A stretch of DNA of 64,000 bases. Source: Nitrospira sp. (GTDB lineage Bacteria > Nitrospirota > Nitrospiria > Nitrospirales > Nitrospiraceae). The stretch is taken from assembly GCA_030123625.1 (NCBI GenBank), contig CP126121.1, positions 2,644,179-2,708,178 on the forward strand, given 5' to 3'. Shown here in pieces: positions 52,634 through 62,175 of the stretch. How positions within the stretch are numbered: the stretch's first letter is position 1; every line of letters starts with the position of its first letter. Position numbers and translations under genes: made by a program. The notes under the pieces were generated by a model. That model did not search any database and had not been told where the DNA came from. It worked only from the letters and a program-made list of their open reading frames with translations.

Positions 52634-52906
52634 ATGAAACCCGTGGTCTTCACCGCGCATGCCCGCAAACGAGCGGTTGAGCGCGGCGCGCGTGAAGAGG
52701 ACGTGATTGAAGCGATTCGTATCGGCGAGAGGGAGCCGGCGCAGAGGGGCTTAGTCCTCTACCGGCTCAATTTGGAGTTCCACCGCGAGTGGGATGGGCG
52801 GTATTATCGCATGCAACAAATCGCTCCTGTGGTGGCGGAGGAGCCGGATCGCATCGTCGTCGTGACCGTATATACGTTCTACTTTCAGGAAGGAGGCAAA
52901 CCGTGA
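52634..52906 (+). CDS. DUF4258 protein
   Basis: Start at the ATG at 52634 (GGAAAG upstream); an ATG 15 bases earlier is possible. The 90-residue product starts VVFTAHARKRAVERG and has EWDGRYYRMQQI and RIVVVTVYTFYF, as in DUF4258 proteins. These are toxin-like and are usually next to a DUF2283 gene, as here (GTGA overlap). Function not established. Confidence 0.75.
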   Translation: MKPVVFTAHARKRAVERGAREEDVIEAIRIGEREPAQRGLVLYRLNLEFHREWDGRYYRMQQIAPVVAEEPDRIVVVTVYTFYFQEGGKP

Positions 52907-53127
52907 AAATCGAGTATGACAAAGACGCGGATGCCATGTATATCCGCCTCCAAGAGGGCAGTTTTCAATGCCGCAACGTACGACTGACGGACGAGATTGC
53001 GCTCGACTTTGCCGCGGGAGAAAAGTTGATCGGCATTGAGCTGCTTGGTGCAAGCCGTTTATTCGAGAAGCCTGGAAATCCGGTGATCGAACTAAAAGAC
53101 CTGATCCCCAAGGTGATCGCCGCATAA
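52903..53127 (+). CDS. DUF2283 protein
   Basis: GTG start at 52903 with AGGAGG upstream; overlaps the DUF4258 stop. The 74 residues begin KIEYDKDADAMYIRL and include LIGIELLGASRL, the DUF2283 signature. It is probably the antitoxin-like partner of DUF4258. Confidence 0.82.
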   Translation: MKIEYDKDADAMYIRLQEGSFQCRNVRLTDEIALDFAAGEKLIGIELLGASRLFEKPGNPVIELKDLIPKVIAA

Positions 53128-53184
53128 TGTGACGAGTGCCGCAATGATGGTGACTTCTCGTTCTGTGCATCGGAGCTGTGGACT

Positions 53185-53492
53185 GATGGCGAACAAACGA
53201 TTGACCAACAGCAACTTGTTGCGGAATTTTGCCGACAACGACATATCCGCCGCTGGCCTTTTGAGGGTCCGTGCTGCGAGCCGATTTTGGTCCCCAAAGC
53301 GTTATTGACGTACTGGTAGAGTTCGAGCCCGTCCACGTTCCTGGCCTATTCGGCATCGCGCGCATGGAACGCGAATTGTCCACACTGTTCGGCGGCCGCA
53401 AGGTGGATCTTCGCACGGCCGAAGATTTGAGCCGATATTTCCGCGAGGATGTATTGAAGGAGGCGGAGGTTCAATATGCGCAAGGAGTATGA
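53185..53492 (+). pseudogene. Broken MNT-type nucleotidyltransferase
   Basis: The first part (QQLVAEFCRQRHIRRW) and the second part ([33 protein letters not shown]) lie in different frames with an in-frame stop between them. The active-site Asp of the expected S-D-x-D motif is Val (QSVIDV). A few further codons ([14 protein letters not shown]) may be the remnant of the HEPN partner gene. Confidence 0.75.
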
Positions 53493-53666
53493 AGTCCGCT
53501 GCGGAAGATGTGCAGAGTGACATGGCGCCACTCATCTCTCGCCTCGAGCTGGTATTGGACCAGGAAATGAATTGACGGGTCTTCATTGTTTTCTCCGTTC
53601 GCTCACGCCTCCGCATTGTTCTTTTGATTTTCTTGTCCGAATCCACGCCCGACCCTACAGTAGAGA

Positions 53667-54443
53667 ATGCTTACAACCGACCAACCCGCGACCCGCTGCC
53701 CGAAATGTCAGGCTCAACGGTTGGATGGGGCGGAGGAGTGTGTGAAGTGCGGCATTATCTTTGCCAAATATCGGACGGATACCGTAACGGCTCGACGTTC
53801 CTCATGCCAATCGTCACGGAGAAAGTCTAAATGGTTGATGACGGCCAAACAGTGGTTGTTTGAATCGGATACAACGACCGATTCAATGACCTTTTACGGT
53901 CGAGCAGCCGTGCTTGCGGCCATGATCTGGTGGGGGTGGAAATTTATCACCACGCCTCTCGAAACGAATTATACCGGCGAGTCGTTTCTTCATCTGATCA
54001 ATCTGCCTTTTCATGAAGCCGGACATGTGATGTTCATCCCGTTCGGTCGTTTCATGACCATTCTGGGAGGAAGCCTCGGTCAGGTTTTCATGCCGCTCAT
54101 CTGTCTTGGCACATTTCTCGTGAAGACGCGCGATCCATTCGGCGCGTCGGTGGCTCTCTGGTGGACGGCGGAGAGTCTGATGGATATCGCGCCGTACATC
54201 AACGACGCGCGAGCGCTCGACCTCATGCTGATCGGCGGGGTGACAGGAAAAGAAACCGACGGACACGACTGGAACAATATCCTGACGATGCTGGATCTCT
54301 TGGAATGGGATCATCGGTTGGCTCATCTTACATACAATCTCGGAATTCTTCTCATGCTTGGTTCATTCCTATGGGGAGGAACCATTCTATTGCGACACTA
54401 TCACAGGATTTCAGCGTCTGGTTGTTCCTCGGCGGAACGCTGA
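53667..54443 (+). CDS. Zinc-ribbon membrane protein with HEAGH motif
   Basis: Cys11, Cys14, Cys25 and Cys28 form a zinc ribbon (RCPKC, ECVKCG). Several membrane segments follow (AAVLAAMIWWGWKFI, IRLLLMLGSFLW-type), with the metalloprotease-like HEAGH at 116-120. The combination suggests an M50-like membrane protein, but the second metal ligand is not obvious. The upstream duplicate of its 5' end implies recent rearrangement. Confidence 0.7.
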   Translation: MLTTDQPATRCPKCQAQRLDGAEECVKCGIIFAKYRTDTVTARRSSCQSSRRKSKWLMTAKQWLFESDTTTDSMTFYGRAAVLAAMIWWGWKFITTPLETNYTGESFLHLINLPFHEAGHVMFIPFGRFMTILGGSLGQVFMPLICLGTFLVKTRDPFGASVALWWTAESLMDIAPYINDARALDLMLIGGVTGKETDGHDWNNILTMLDLLEWDHRLAHLTYNLGILLMLGSFLWGGTILLRHYHRISASGCSSAER

Positions 54444-54575
54444 AATTTCTGGGTTCCGGATCTCAACGACTTATTGATCAGACTTAGGGCGTGTGGACAA
54501 TTAATTTGATAGCTAGGATTCCCCTGAGAATCGAGTTGTGATTCACTGTTTGTAAGCCGTGGGAGGGGCTTATGA

Positions 54576-54848
54576 ATGGTGAGACGCTATGGATTGCGCG
54601 ATGATCAATGGCAACGGATCGAACAGTTATTGCCTGACCGCGACGACACGGTCGGCGTCACGGCGAAGGATAATCGCCTGTTTGTCGAGGCCGTTGTTTA
54701 CCGCTACCGCTCGGGCATTCCGTGGCGCGACCTGCCTGAGCGTTTCGGGGACTGGAACAACATTGCTCGCCGCCAGAAAAGATGGTCGGACAGTGGGGTC
54801 TGGCAACGGGTGTTTGAGCATCTGGCCGAAGACGCCGACAACGAATAG
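54576..54848 (+). pseudogene. IS5-family transposase, frame A (stopped by TAG)
   Basis: The 90-codon frame begins MVRRYGLRDDQWQRIEQLLP and ends DADNE-TAG. After the stop, the same frame continues AMIDSTIVRGHQHAAGARKK, which normally follows Tyr. So a Tyr codon seems to have become TAG, cutting the transposase before the catalytic DDE region (first Asp in MIDST). Confidence 0.85.
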
Positions 54849-54904
54849 GCGATGATCGATTCCACCATTGTCCGGGGGCATCAACACGCAGCCGGAGCAC
54901 GTAA

Positions 54905-55363
54905 AAAGGGGGCCAAGAAACCGAAGATATCCGTGAGCAAGAAGCGATCGGGCGCAGTAAGGGCGGGCTGACCACCAAAATCCACGCGACCTGCGATGCG
55001 CTTGGCAATCCCACAGGCTTTCACCTGACGCCGGGACAGGCCCATGACCTTCAGGGCGCGGATGCTTTGCTGCCGGCTCTTGTTGCCGAGGTTCAGGCGT
55101 TGCTGGGCGACAAAGCGTACGATGCGCAGGAGCGCGTTCTTGACCTGTGGGAAAAAGCCGGCGTTCAACGCGTCATCCCGCCGAACTCAAACCGCATCTC
55201 CCAGCGAGAATACGATGAAGACCTGTCGAAGATCAGGCATCTGATCGAGAATTTCTTCGCCAAACTCAAACAGTTCAGAGGCATCGCCCCAAGATACGAC
55301 AAGCGCGCTTCAACCTTCCTCGGCGCCATCTATCTCGCAGCATCTCTCATCTGGCTTAATTGA
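54905..55363 (+). pseudogene. IS5-family transposase, frame B
   Basis: Reads EAIGRSKGGLTTKIHATCDA, GDKAYDAQ and ends FLGAIYLAASLIWLN. It opens at A5G5 (54903-54912), a classic slippery heptamer region where -1 frameshifting would join it to frame A. Because frame A is stopped by TAG upstream, the product cannot form. Confidence 0.85.
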
Positions 55364-55643
55364 CCACACGCCCTAGTGGACCAGTCATTCTCTGGAGTAA
55401 TCCATTGCTGTGCGGGAAAGATGGGCTCAGGAGCCTTACCGATCCCATGTACATTGTGTCAGAAGCGTTTAGGATAGAACGTTGGAGTGGCTTCTAGCCT
55501 CCGGATCATAAGTTCAATATTTTTACGCCACACTAATACCAATCACATAGACCTTTCCGCTGAATTGATGCCGCTTCACGTACGGTGTGTCCCAGTCATC
55601 CGAGTTTTTTTCCCATAGAGCACGATCAACAAAGGAGGAGCAT

Positions 55644-56012
55644 ATGGAATCGTCTTCCGTTTTCGTCGGCATTAATGTCTCGAAAGCTGAGCTGAGCGTT
55701 GCTCTGTATCCATCAAGAGAAGAGCGTGTCCTTCCCCATACAGCAACCAGTATCGCAACATTGGTCGCAGATTTGGAGGCCATCCACCCCAGGGTGATTG
55801 CACTGGAATCGACAGGCGGAGATGAATGGCCATTAACGAGGGCGTTGCTCAAGACTATGCTTCCGGTGATGATGGTAAACCCCTCAAGCATTCGGAACTT
55901 CGCACTGACAACCGGATTGATGACTCAAGATACGTTGTTTTTCTCAATGACAGGCGCGGTGGAAGCACATTTACTGGCACAATTCGTGTCGACACTGCGC
56001 GCTGCTGTGTAA
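55644..56012 (+). pseudogene. IS110-family transposase, N-terminal fragment
   Basis: AAAGGAGGAG precedes the ATG. The first 122 residues show FVGINVSKAELSVALYPS and VIALESTGGDEWPL, the DEDD-type N-terminal half, but the first catalytic Asp is Asn (family GIDVSK) and the C-terminal half is missing. The frame then drifts. Confidence 0.75.
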
Positions 56013-56325
56013 GTACAGTTCATCAGTCAAGCAGCCATTGATAAAAATCTCAGCGTTCATTCCGAGAAGCAACGAGACACCGAGTCAGGGAACTTACGTC
56101 AGCTCGACTAATCCACGAGGACTTCGTACAAGCGGATCGTTCTAGGCAGGTGTAGTCAAATCTGGCCTACCTGGCCTCGCTCGAGGTCAGCATTTATCTA
56201 TTATCTATCACGACTATTCTGTGGACCTATGATTCTCCATGACACGAAGTGGAGTTCCTACATTCGCGAAAAGGTGTATCTTGGAAAAGCCGACAGAAGG
56301 ACTTTCCCCAGATGGAGGATTGAAG
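56013..56325. other. Gap after IS110 fragment, nothing identified
   Basis: About 310 bases with no recognisable gene. It may include the ruined remainder of the IS110 element. The YnfA ribosome-binding site is at its 3' end. Confidence 0.4.
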
Positions 56326-56652
56326 ATGACAGTGGCTCATTCAATCATGTTGTTTCTCACCGCCGGCCTCTGTGAGATTGGCGGCGGATACTTGGTCTGG
56401 CAATGGTGGCGGAACGGTACACATTGGTCGATCGGGCTGGTTGGTGCTGCCATCCTATTTTTATACGGCATCATTCCAACTTATCAACCGGCCCACTTCG
56501 GACGAGTGTATGCTGCGTATGGCGGCTGGTTTGTGGTTCTGTCGATTGCGTGGGGGTGGGCTGTAGACCGCACTCCACCGGACCGCTTTGATCTCCTCGG
56601 CAGTTTATTCTGTTTGCTCGGCGTGACAGTGATCATGTACTGGCCTCGGTAA
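56326..56652 (+). CDS. YnfA family (UPF0060) small membrane protein
   Basis: GGAGG precedes the ATG at 56326. The 108-residue product has four membrane helices, for example [20 protein letters not shown] and [21 protein letters not shown]. Residues [13 protein letters not shown] and [14 protein letters not shown] are diagnostic. YnfA-type proteins are small multidrug-transporter-like; substrates unproven. Confidence 0.93.
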   Translation: MTVAHSIMLFLTAGLCEIGGGYLVWQWWRNGTHWSIGLVGAAILFLYGIIPTYQPAHFGRVYAAYGGWFVVLSIAWGWAVDRTPPDRFDLLGSLFCLLGVTVIMYWPR

Positions 56653-56801
56653 GAACGTCGCATAAAAGCAGCTGTCGGCTGGTGAAGAATTTGACATTCT
56701 TCTTATCAGAAACAGTCCGATCTTTACGACATTTTTACAAGGGACTTGTTAAGGTGTGCCCGGATAAGAAGCAAGTATGCGATCGGTAAAGCGGTATTGC
56801 G

Positions 56802-57038
56802 ATGACGATGCGTCAAATATTGATAAGGGTTTTCAAAGGGGTCAAGGAATCGCAGAGCCCATCGAGGCTAATGGAGCAACAGACGGCATCTGTCGTTTTG
56901 GCTCCTCGGCCGCACGTCAAGAGCCATCGTCCAAGGAACAAACAGGAGCTCCGTCGAGCACTTCAGCAACTCAAAGCGCTCTGCGAAAGGGAAAGGCATC
57001 CTAGTCGCAAGCGAGCAGAGACCAAGCATGCTGCGTAA
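56802..57038 (+). CDS. Small basic hypothetical protein (78 aa)
   Basis: Starts MTMRQILIRVFKGVKESQSP and ends with a very basic helix (RNKQELRRALQQLKALCERE). No strong ribosome-binding site is visible. It lies between YnfA and the kdp operon and may be a real small regulator or chance. Confidence 0.4.
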   Translation: MTMRQILIRVFKGVKESQSPSRLMEQQTASVVLAPRPHVKSHRPRNKQELRRALQQLKALCERERHPSRKRAETKHAA

Positions 57039-57089
57039 CGCGCATGATTCTTCCGAGCGGAGTAAGCCTAGCTATTAGGAATTGTGTCG

Positions 57090-57170
57090 ATGGATATCAT
57101 TATCGTTGCATTAATAATTGGATTTTTCTTCTTCTCGATCTGGCTCATTTCGTTCTTGGATCACATCTAA
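57090..57170 (+). CDS. 26-aa membrane peptide before kdpF
   Basis: The 26-residue frame MDIIIVALIIGFFFFSIWLI... is one hydrophobic helix with a polar end. I recall a similar small frame before kdpF in related kdp operons. It lies 10 bases upstream of kdpF. Confidence 0.5.
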   Translation: MDIIIVALIIGFFFFSIWLISFLDHI

Positions 57171-57180
57171 GGAGACAGAT

Positions 57181-57270
57181 ATGAACGGGATGTATCTGTT
57201 GGGTGGAGTCCTGGCAATCGGACTGTTGGGCTATCTCATGATCGCCCTGCTCAAACCGGAGTGGTTCTGA
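57181..57270 (+). CDS. kdpF: KdpF, small Kdp subunit
   Basis: A 29-residue membrane peptide (MNGMYLLGGVLAIGLLGYLM... ending KPEWF) preceded by AAGGAG. KdpF stabilises the KdpFABC complex. Its stop overlaps the kdpA ATG (TGATG). Confidence 0.88.
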   Translation: MNGMYLLGGVLAIGLLGYLMIALLKPEWF

Positions 57271-59075
57271 TGGCGACGAATGCAATCTTCCAAGTACTCG
57301 TGTTTTTTGGCGTGCTGCTGGCTCTTGTAAAGCCGTTAGGCTGGTACATGGCGAGAGTGTATGAGGGCAAACCTTGTGGCTTGGACCGTCTCTTGGGTCC
57401 CATTGAACAGGCGATGTATCGACTCTCCGGCGTTCGACAAGATGATGAGATGGATTGGAAACGCTATGGGGTGGCGATGCTGCTCTTCAATGCCGCCGGC
57501 CTCTTCTTTCTCTATGGCTTGCAGCGGCTACAAAATCTTTTGCCATTCAACCCGGCCAACCTTGGTGGCGTCGCACCAGATCTGGCCTTCAATACGGCTG
57601 CGAGCTTCACGACTAATACCAATTGGCAGTCGTATGGCGGCGAAACCATGATGATTTACTTGACACAAATGCTCGGGATGACGGTGCAAAACTTCATGTC
57701 TGCCGCGACGGGAATGGCAGTGCTTGTGGCTTTGATCCGGGGCTTGAGCCGAAGCACGTCGATGACGCTCGGAAATTTCTGGAGCGACCTGGTCCGCGGT
57801 ACGCTCTATATCCTCTTGCCGTTGGCGCTCGTGGTGGCGACCGTCTTGGTCTCGCAAGGAGCCGTGCAGACATTGCACTCGTCTCAGACGGCTTCACTTT
57901 TGGAAGCGGTTCATTATGAAAATCCTATAACAGACGCGAACGGGCAGCCGGTGCTCGACGAAAAGGGAAGGCCTAAGACCGAGTTGGCCACCGCATCTGA
58001 GCAGATATTGGTGGTCGGGCCGGTCGCCTCGCAAGTGGCCATAAAACATCTTGGAACCAACGGGGGCGGCTTCTTCAACGCCAACGCCGCACATCCGTTT
58101 GAGAGTCCTACACCTCTCACGGATTTTCTCCTCATCCTAGCAGAGGCTGTGATTGCAGCATCGTTGATCTACACCTTCGGGAAAATGGTGGGTGATACTC
58201 GGCAAGGGTGGGTGATTCTCTCGGCGATGATGATCATACTGCTTGTCTTTGTGATCGGCGCGTATCTAGCTGAGTCATCCGGCAATCCGCGTCTCGCATC
58301 GTTGGGAGTTGATCAAGGGGTGAGCGCTCAGCAGCCGGGCGGCAATATGGAAGGCAAAGAACTACGCTTCGGCATAGCGCGAACAGCTCTATTTGCCGCC
58401 GTCACGACTGCCACCTCGACCGGCGCCATCGACTCGATGCACGATTCCTTGACTCCGCTCGGAGGTCTGGTCCCTCTGTTCCTAATGCAATTCGGTGAAG
58501 TCATCCTGGGCGGTGTCGGCTCGGGTCTGTACGGCATGATCGTGTTCGCCATCATCGCCGTATTTGTTGCCGGTCTCATGGTCGGACGGACACCGGAATA
58601 CTTGGGGAAGAAGATCGAGCCCTATGAGATGAAAATGGCCGCGCTCCTCATTCTTATCATGCCGATCGTAGTCTTGGGTTTCACTGCCCTTGCGATCAGC
58701 ACCGAGACGGGGCGATCTTCTATTTTGAATCCCGGCCCTCATGGGTTCAGTGAGGTTCTCTACGCCTATACGTCCCAGGGAAACAACAACGGCAGCGCGT
58801 TTGCCGGACTCAATGCGAATACTCCCTTTTACAACCTCACCGGCGGGATCGCGATGCTGATCTCTCGATTCTGGTTGGCTATCCCGACCCTGGCTCTCGC
58901 AGGCGCTCTGGCTCGCAAAAAAATGGTGCCGGCCGGCCCTGGGACTTTGCCGACACACACACCGTTGTTCGTGGTGCTCTTGATCGGCGTCGTCGTGATG
59001 GTCGGGGCGCTCACGTTTTTACCAGCTCTAGCCTTGGGGCCGATCGTTGAGGAGCTGATGATGAGGGGATCGTAA
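57270..59075 (+). CDS. kdpA: KdpA, potassium-translocating subunit
   Basis: Starts at the ATG at 57270, overlapping the kdpF stop. The 601-residue protein has the channel-like fold with ten or so membrane helices. Selectivity-loop residues are seen in [19 protein letters not shown] and [19 protein letters not shown]. It forms the K+-binding channel of the KdpFABC pump. Confidence 0.97.
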   Translation: MATNAIFQVLVFFGVLLALVKPLGWYMARVYEGKPCGLDRLLGPIEQAMYRLSGVRQDDEMDWKRYGVAMLLFNAAGLFFLYGLQRLQNLLPFNPANLGGVAPDLAFNTAASFTTNTNWQSYGGETMMIYLTQMLGMTVQNFMSAATGMAVLVALIRGLSRSTSMTLGNFWSDLVRGTLYILLPLALVVATVLVSQGAVQTLHSSQTASLLEAVHYENPITDANGQPVLDEKGRPKTELATASEQILVVGPVASQVAIKHLGTNGGGFFNANAAHPFESPTPLTDFLLILAEAVIAASLIYTFGKMVGDTRQGWVILSAMMIILLVFVIGAYLAESSGNPRLASLGVDQGVSAQQPGGNMEGKELRFGIARTALFAAVTTATSTGAIDSMHDSLTPLGGLVPLFLMQFGEVILGGVGSGLYGMIVFAIIAVFVAGLMVGRTPEYLGKKIEPYEMKMAALLILIMPIVVLGFTALAISTETGRSSILNPGPHGFSEVLYAYTSQGNNNGSAFAGLNANTPFYNLTGGIAMLISRFWLAIPTLALAGALARKKMVPAGPGTLPTHTPLFVVLLIGVVVMVGALTFLPALALGPIVEELMMRGS

Positions 59076-59088
59076 GGAGCCACACACG

Positions 59089-61215
59089 ATGAGTATGCCG
59101 ACAAAAGCACATAAATCCCAGTCTCTTTTCGACACCGCCGTGGTGCGCCTTGCATGGCGCGAGGCCTTCGTCAAACTAGGTCCCCGTCATCAAGTCAAGA
59201 ACCCAGTCATGTTTGTGGTGTGGATAGGAAGTATCTTGGCGACTCTTCTGTTTTTGCAGGGGATAGCCGGAGCAGGGGAGGCGCCGACGTGGTTCATTTT
59301 TGCCATTGCTCTCTGGCTCTGGTTCACCATCTTGTTTGCCAACTTTGCGGAAGCCATGGCGGAAGGTCGGGGCAAAGCGCAGGCCGATTCGCTCCGGCGT
59401 GCGCGCCGGGAACTCACGGCCAAGAGGCTTGGCGCCGTCAATCCTGGAAGCGAGCACTATGCCGTATGGAACCGACAGTTCCAGCGGCGCGATACGTTCA
59501 GCGTGGTGTCAGCGAATCAACTCAAGCAAGGAGATGTATTCCTGGTAGAGGCGGGAGATTTTATTCCCGCCGATGGCGAGATCATAGAAGGCGTGGCCTC
59601 GGTGAATGAAAGTGCCATTACCGGCGAGAGCGCACCCGTCATTCGGGAAAGCGGCGGCGACCGCAGCGCCGTTACGGGAGGCACGAAGATTCTATCCGAC
59701 TGGCTCATCGTTCGTGTCACAGCCAGTCCAGGAGAAAGCTTCCTGGATCGAATGATCGCGATGGTAGAAGGAGCCAAGCGCCAGAAAACACCGAATGAAA
59801 TCGCTCTGACGATTTTACTCGCAGCCCTGACGATCATTTTCTTGTTGGCCACCGTGACCCTGTTGCCGTTCTCTCTGTATAGCGTGCGAGCCATGGGGCA
59901 GGGGACACCGGTCACTGTCACCGTCTTGGTCGCGCTCTTAGTCTGCCTGATTCCGACCACCATCGGGGCGCTCCTCTCGGCCATCGGGATTGCCGGCATG
60001 GACCGCATGGTACAAGCCAACGTCATCGCGATGTCGGGGAAGGCCGTTGAAGCGGCGGGGGACGTGGATGTCCTCCTGCTGGATAAGACCGGCACCATCA
60101 CGCTGGGGAATCGTCAGGCGACCACCTTCCTTCCGGCTGAGGGAGTAGACGCCCAGGCGTTGGCCGACGCCGCCCAGCTCTCTTCGTTGGCGGACGAAAC
60201 GCCGGAGGGCCGCAGCATCGTCGTCCTAGCCAAAGAGAAGTATGGATTACGTGCCCGAGACATTCATGAGATGGGCGCCACATTTATTCCCTTTACTGCC
60301 CAGACGCGGATGAGCGGGGTCAATCTAGAGGGACGGCAGATCCGTAAAGGATCTTCGGATGCAATCGAGGGTTATGTGATCTCTCAGGGGGGGCACTTTT
60401 CTGAATTTGTCAGGCTGAACGTCGAGACGATTGCGAGGCAAGGAGGAACGCCCCTAGTGGTGGCTGAAAAGGCTAAGGTATTGGGGGTAATTGCGCTGCA
60501 AGACATCGTCAAAGGTGGGATCAAGGAACGATTTATTGAGTTGCGCCGGATGGGCATCAAGACCGTCATGATCACCGGCGACAACCCGCAAACAGCCGCC
60601 GCTGTAGCGGCCGAAGCCGGTGTGGATGATTTCCTTGCGCAGGCCACCCCCGAAGCCAAGCTCAAATTAATCCGTGATCTTCAATCCGAAGGCCGCCTCG
60701 TCGCCATGACCGGAGATGGAACAAACGATGCGCCGGCCCTGGCGCAGGCTGACGTCGCCGTCGCAATGAACACAGGGACCCAGGCGGCAAAAGAGGCGGG
60801 CAATCTGGTCGATCTGGATTCCAACCCTACAAAGCTCATCGAAATCGTGGAAATCGGCAAACAATTGCTCATGACTCGCGGCGCGTTGACGACCTTCAGT
60901 ATCGCGAACGATGTGGCCAAATACTTCGCCATCATCCCAGCGGCCTTTGCCACGACCTATCCGGCGCTCAATACACTGAACGTGATGCAATTGGCGACTC
61001 CCCAGAGCGCCGTCCTCTCCGCGGTCATCTTTAACGCGTTGATTATCATCGCGCTCATCCCGCTTGCGCTACGAGGCATCACGTATCGACCCATTGGAGC
61101 AGAATTGCTGCTGCGGCGGCATCTCCTGATCTATGGATTGGGGGGTATGGTTGTGCCCTTCGTCGGCATCAAGGTTATCGACCTGATTCTCGTCGCCCTG
61201 CATGTTGCGGGATGA
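59089..61215 (+). CDS. kdpB: KdpB, P-type ATPase subunit
   Basis: A P-type ATPase of 708 residues. The phosphorylation site is Asp332 in [13 protein letters not shown]. The TGES motif (AITGESAPV) and [10 protein letters not shown] are present. RBS AAGGAG lies before the ATG. It powers K+ uptake through KdpA. Confidence 0.98.
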   Translation: MSMPTKAHKSQSLFDTAVVRLAWREAFVKLGPRHQVKNPVMFVVWIGSILATLLFLQGIAGAGEAPTWFIFAIALWLWFTILFANFAEAMAEGRGKAQADSLRRARRELTAKRLGAVNPGSEHYAVWNRQFQRRDTFSVVSANQLKQGDVFLVEAGDFIPADGEIIEGVASVNESAITGESAPVIRESGGDRSAVTGGTKILSDWLIVRVTASPGESFLDRMIAMVEGAKRQKTPNEIALTILLAALTIIFLLATVTLLPFSLYSVRAMGQGTPVTVTVLVALLVCLIPTTIGALLSAIGIAGMDRMVQANVIAMSGKAVEAAGDVDVLLLDKTGTITLGNRQATTFLPAEGVDAQALADAAQLSSLADETPEGRSIVVLAKEKYGLRARDIHEMGATFIPFTAQTRMSGVNLEGRQIRKGSSDAIEGYVISQGGHFSEFVRLNVETIARQGGTPLVVAEKAKVLGVIALQDIVKGGIKERFIELRRMGIKTVMITGDNPQTAAAVAAEAGVDDFLAQATPEAKLKLIRDLQSEGRLVAMTGDGTNDAPALAQADVAVAMNTGTQAAKEAGNLVDLDSNPTKLIEIVEIGKQLLMTRGALTTFSIANDVAKYFAIIPAAFATTYPALNTLNVMQLATPQSAVLSAVIFNALIIIALIPLALRGITYRPIGAELLLRRHLLIYGLGGMVVPFVGIKVIDLILVALHVAG

Positions 61216-61302
61216 TGGAGCAGGTTGAGACTAAGGTTATTAGAAGCTTTCTCTTTCTCGACCTTAACCTCAATCTTAGCCTAATTTTCGAATGAGGTGA
61301 CC

Positions 61303-61878
61303 ATGAAAGACCACATAAGACCCGCCCTGACCCTGCTGCTGCTTCTGACTGTCTTGACTGGCCTGATCTATCCGCTGGCGATCACAGGGCTTGCCCAAGT
61401 GTTTTTCTCGGACCAGGCGAACGGCAGCCTGATCATGCGCGAAGGCAAGGTGATGGGGTCCAAGTTGATTGGGCAGTACTTTGACAAACCGGAGTATTTC
61501 TGGGGCCGTCCATCGGCGACTGCGCCGTATCCCTACAACGCCGCTGCGTCGGGAGGGTCGAACCTCGGTCCTACCAACCCGGCGCTTATCGAAGCAGTCA
61601 AAGCGAGAGTGGCCGCCTTGCGAGCCCCAGATCCGGGCAACGACTCGCCTATACCGGTCGACCTCGTGACTGCTTCAGGAAGCGGGCTGGACCCCCATAT
61701 CAGTCCGGCTGCCGCTCTGTACCAAGTCAAGCGAGTAGCCCGTGCGCGAGGCCTGGATGAGACCATCGTGCAGAAGCTGATCGCCGAGCATACAGAAGAA
61801 CGCCCATTCGGATTACTGGGAGAACGGAGAGTCAATGTTCTGCAATTAAATCTGGCACTCGATTCGTTGATTCACTAA
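61303..61878 (+). CDS. kdpC: KdpC, potassium-transport subunit
   Basis: The ATG at 61303 follows GAGGTGACC. One membrane helix ([20 protein letters not shown]) is followed by the soluble part, with [10 protein letters not shown] and the C-terminal [16 protein letters not shown]. KdpC is needed for assembly and ATP handling of the pump. Confidence 0.96.
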   Translation: MKDHIRPALTLLLLLTVLTGLIYPLAITGLAQVFFSDQANGSLIMREGKVMGSKLIGQYFDKPEYFWGRPSATAPYPYNAAASGGSNLGPTNPALIEAVKARVAALRAPDPGNDSPIPVDLVTASGSGLDPHISPAAALYQVKRVARARGLDETIVQKLIAEHTEERPFGLLGERRVNVLQLNLALDSLIH

Positions 61879-61920
61879 GCCAATTCCTCGTTGAAACGCC
61901 GGATACTGGAGAGGTGCTTG

Positions 61921-62049
61921 GTGTTACTGCTCATCCTATTTTTGATTACGCTCTGGGCAATGGCTTTCTTGATCTGGCTGTTGTGGAAATGGCTGCCGCC
62001 AAGAGACAAGGTGCGCCGCCCTCTTCAAGATCCAGCCGCCAAGCCATGA
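61921..62049 (+). CDS. 42-aa membrane protein between kdpC and kdpD
   Basis: GTG start at 61921 after GAGAGGTGCTTG. The product is one membrane helix (LLLILFLITLWAMAFLIWLL) followed by a basic tail (PPRDKVRRPLQDPA). It may be a small regulator or accessory factor of the Kdp system; no homology is recognised. Confidence 0.5.
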   Translation: MLLLILFLITLWAMAFLIWLLWKWLPPRDKVRRPLQDPAAKP

Positions 62050-62175
62050 GCATTTCCGAAGCCGATCTGAGTGACGTAAAATCGGCGGGGAAGGTGCTGA
62101 TCCCGTAGACCAAGAACCGTCCCTTAGTCCAAGCATTGTTCGAGCATCCCATGTAACCTGGAACACACATCAGCA

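Larger units (their letters stand above)
54486..55374 (+). mobile_element. IS5-family (IS427-like) insertion sequence, inactivated
   Basis: Terminal repeats AGGGCGTGTGGACAATTAA (54486-54504) and its near-perfect reverse complement (55356-55374) differ at one base. TA is present on both sides of the GGGCGTGTGG/CCACACGCCC ends, consistent with a TA duplication. Inside are transposase frames A and B. Confidence 0.85.
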
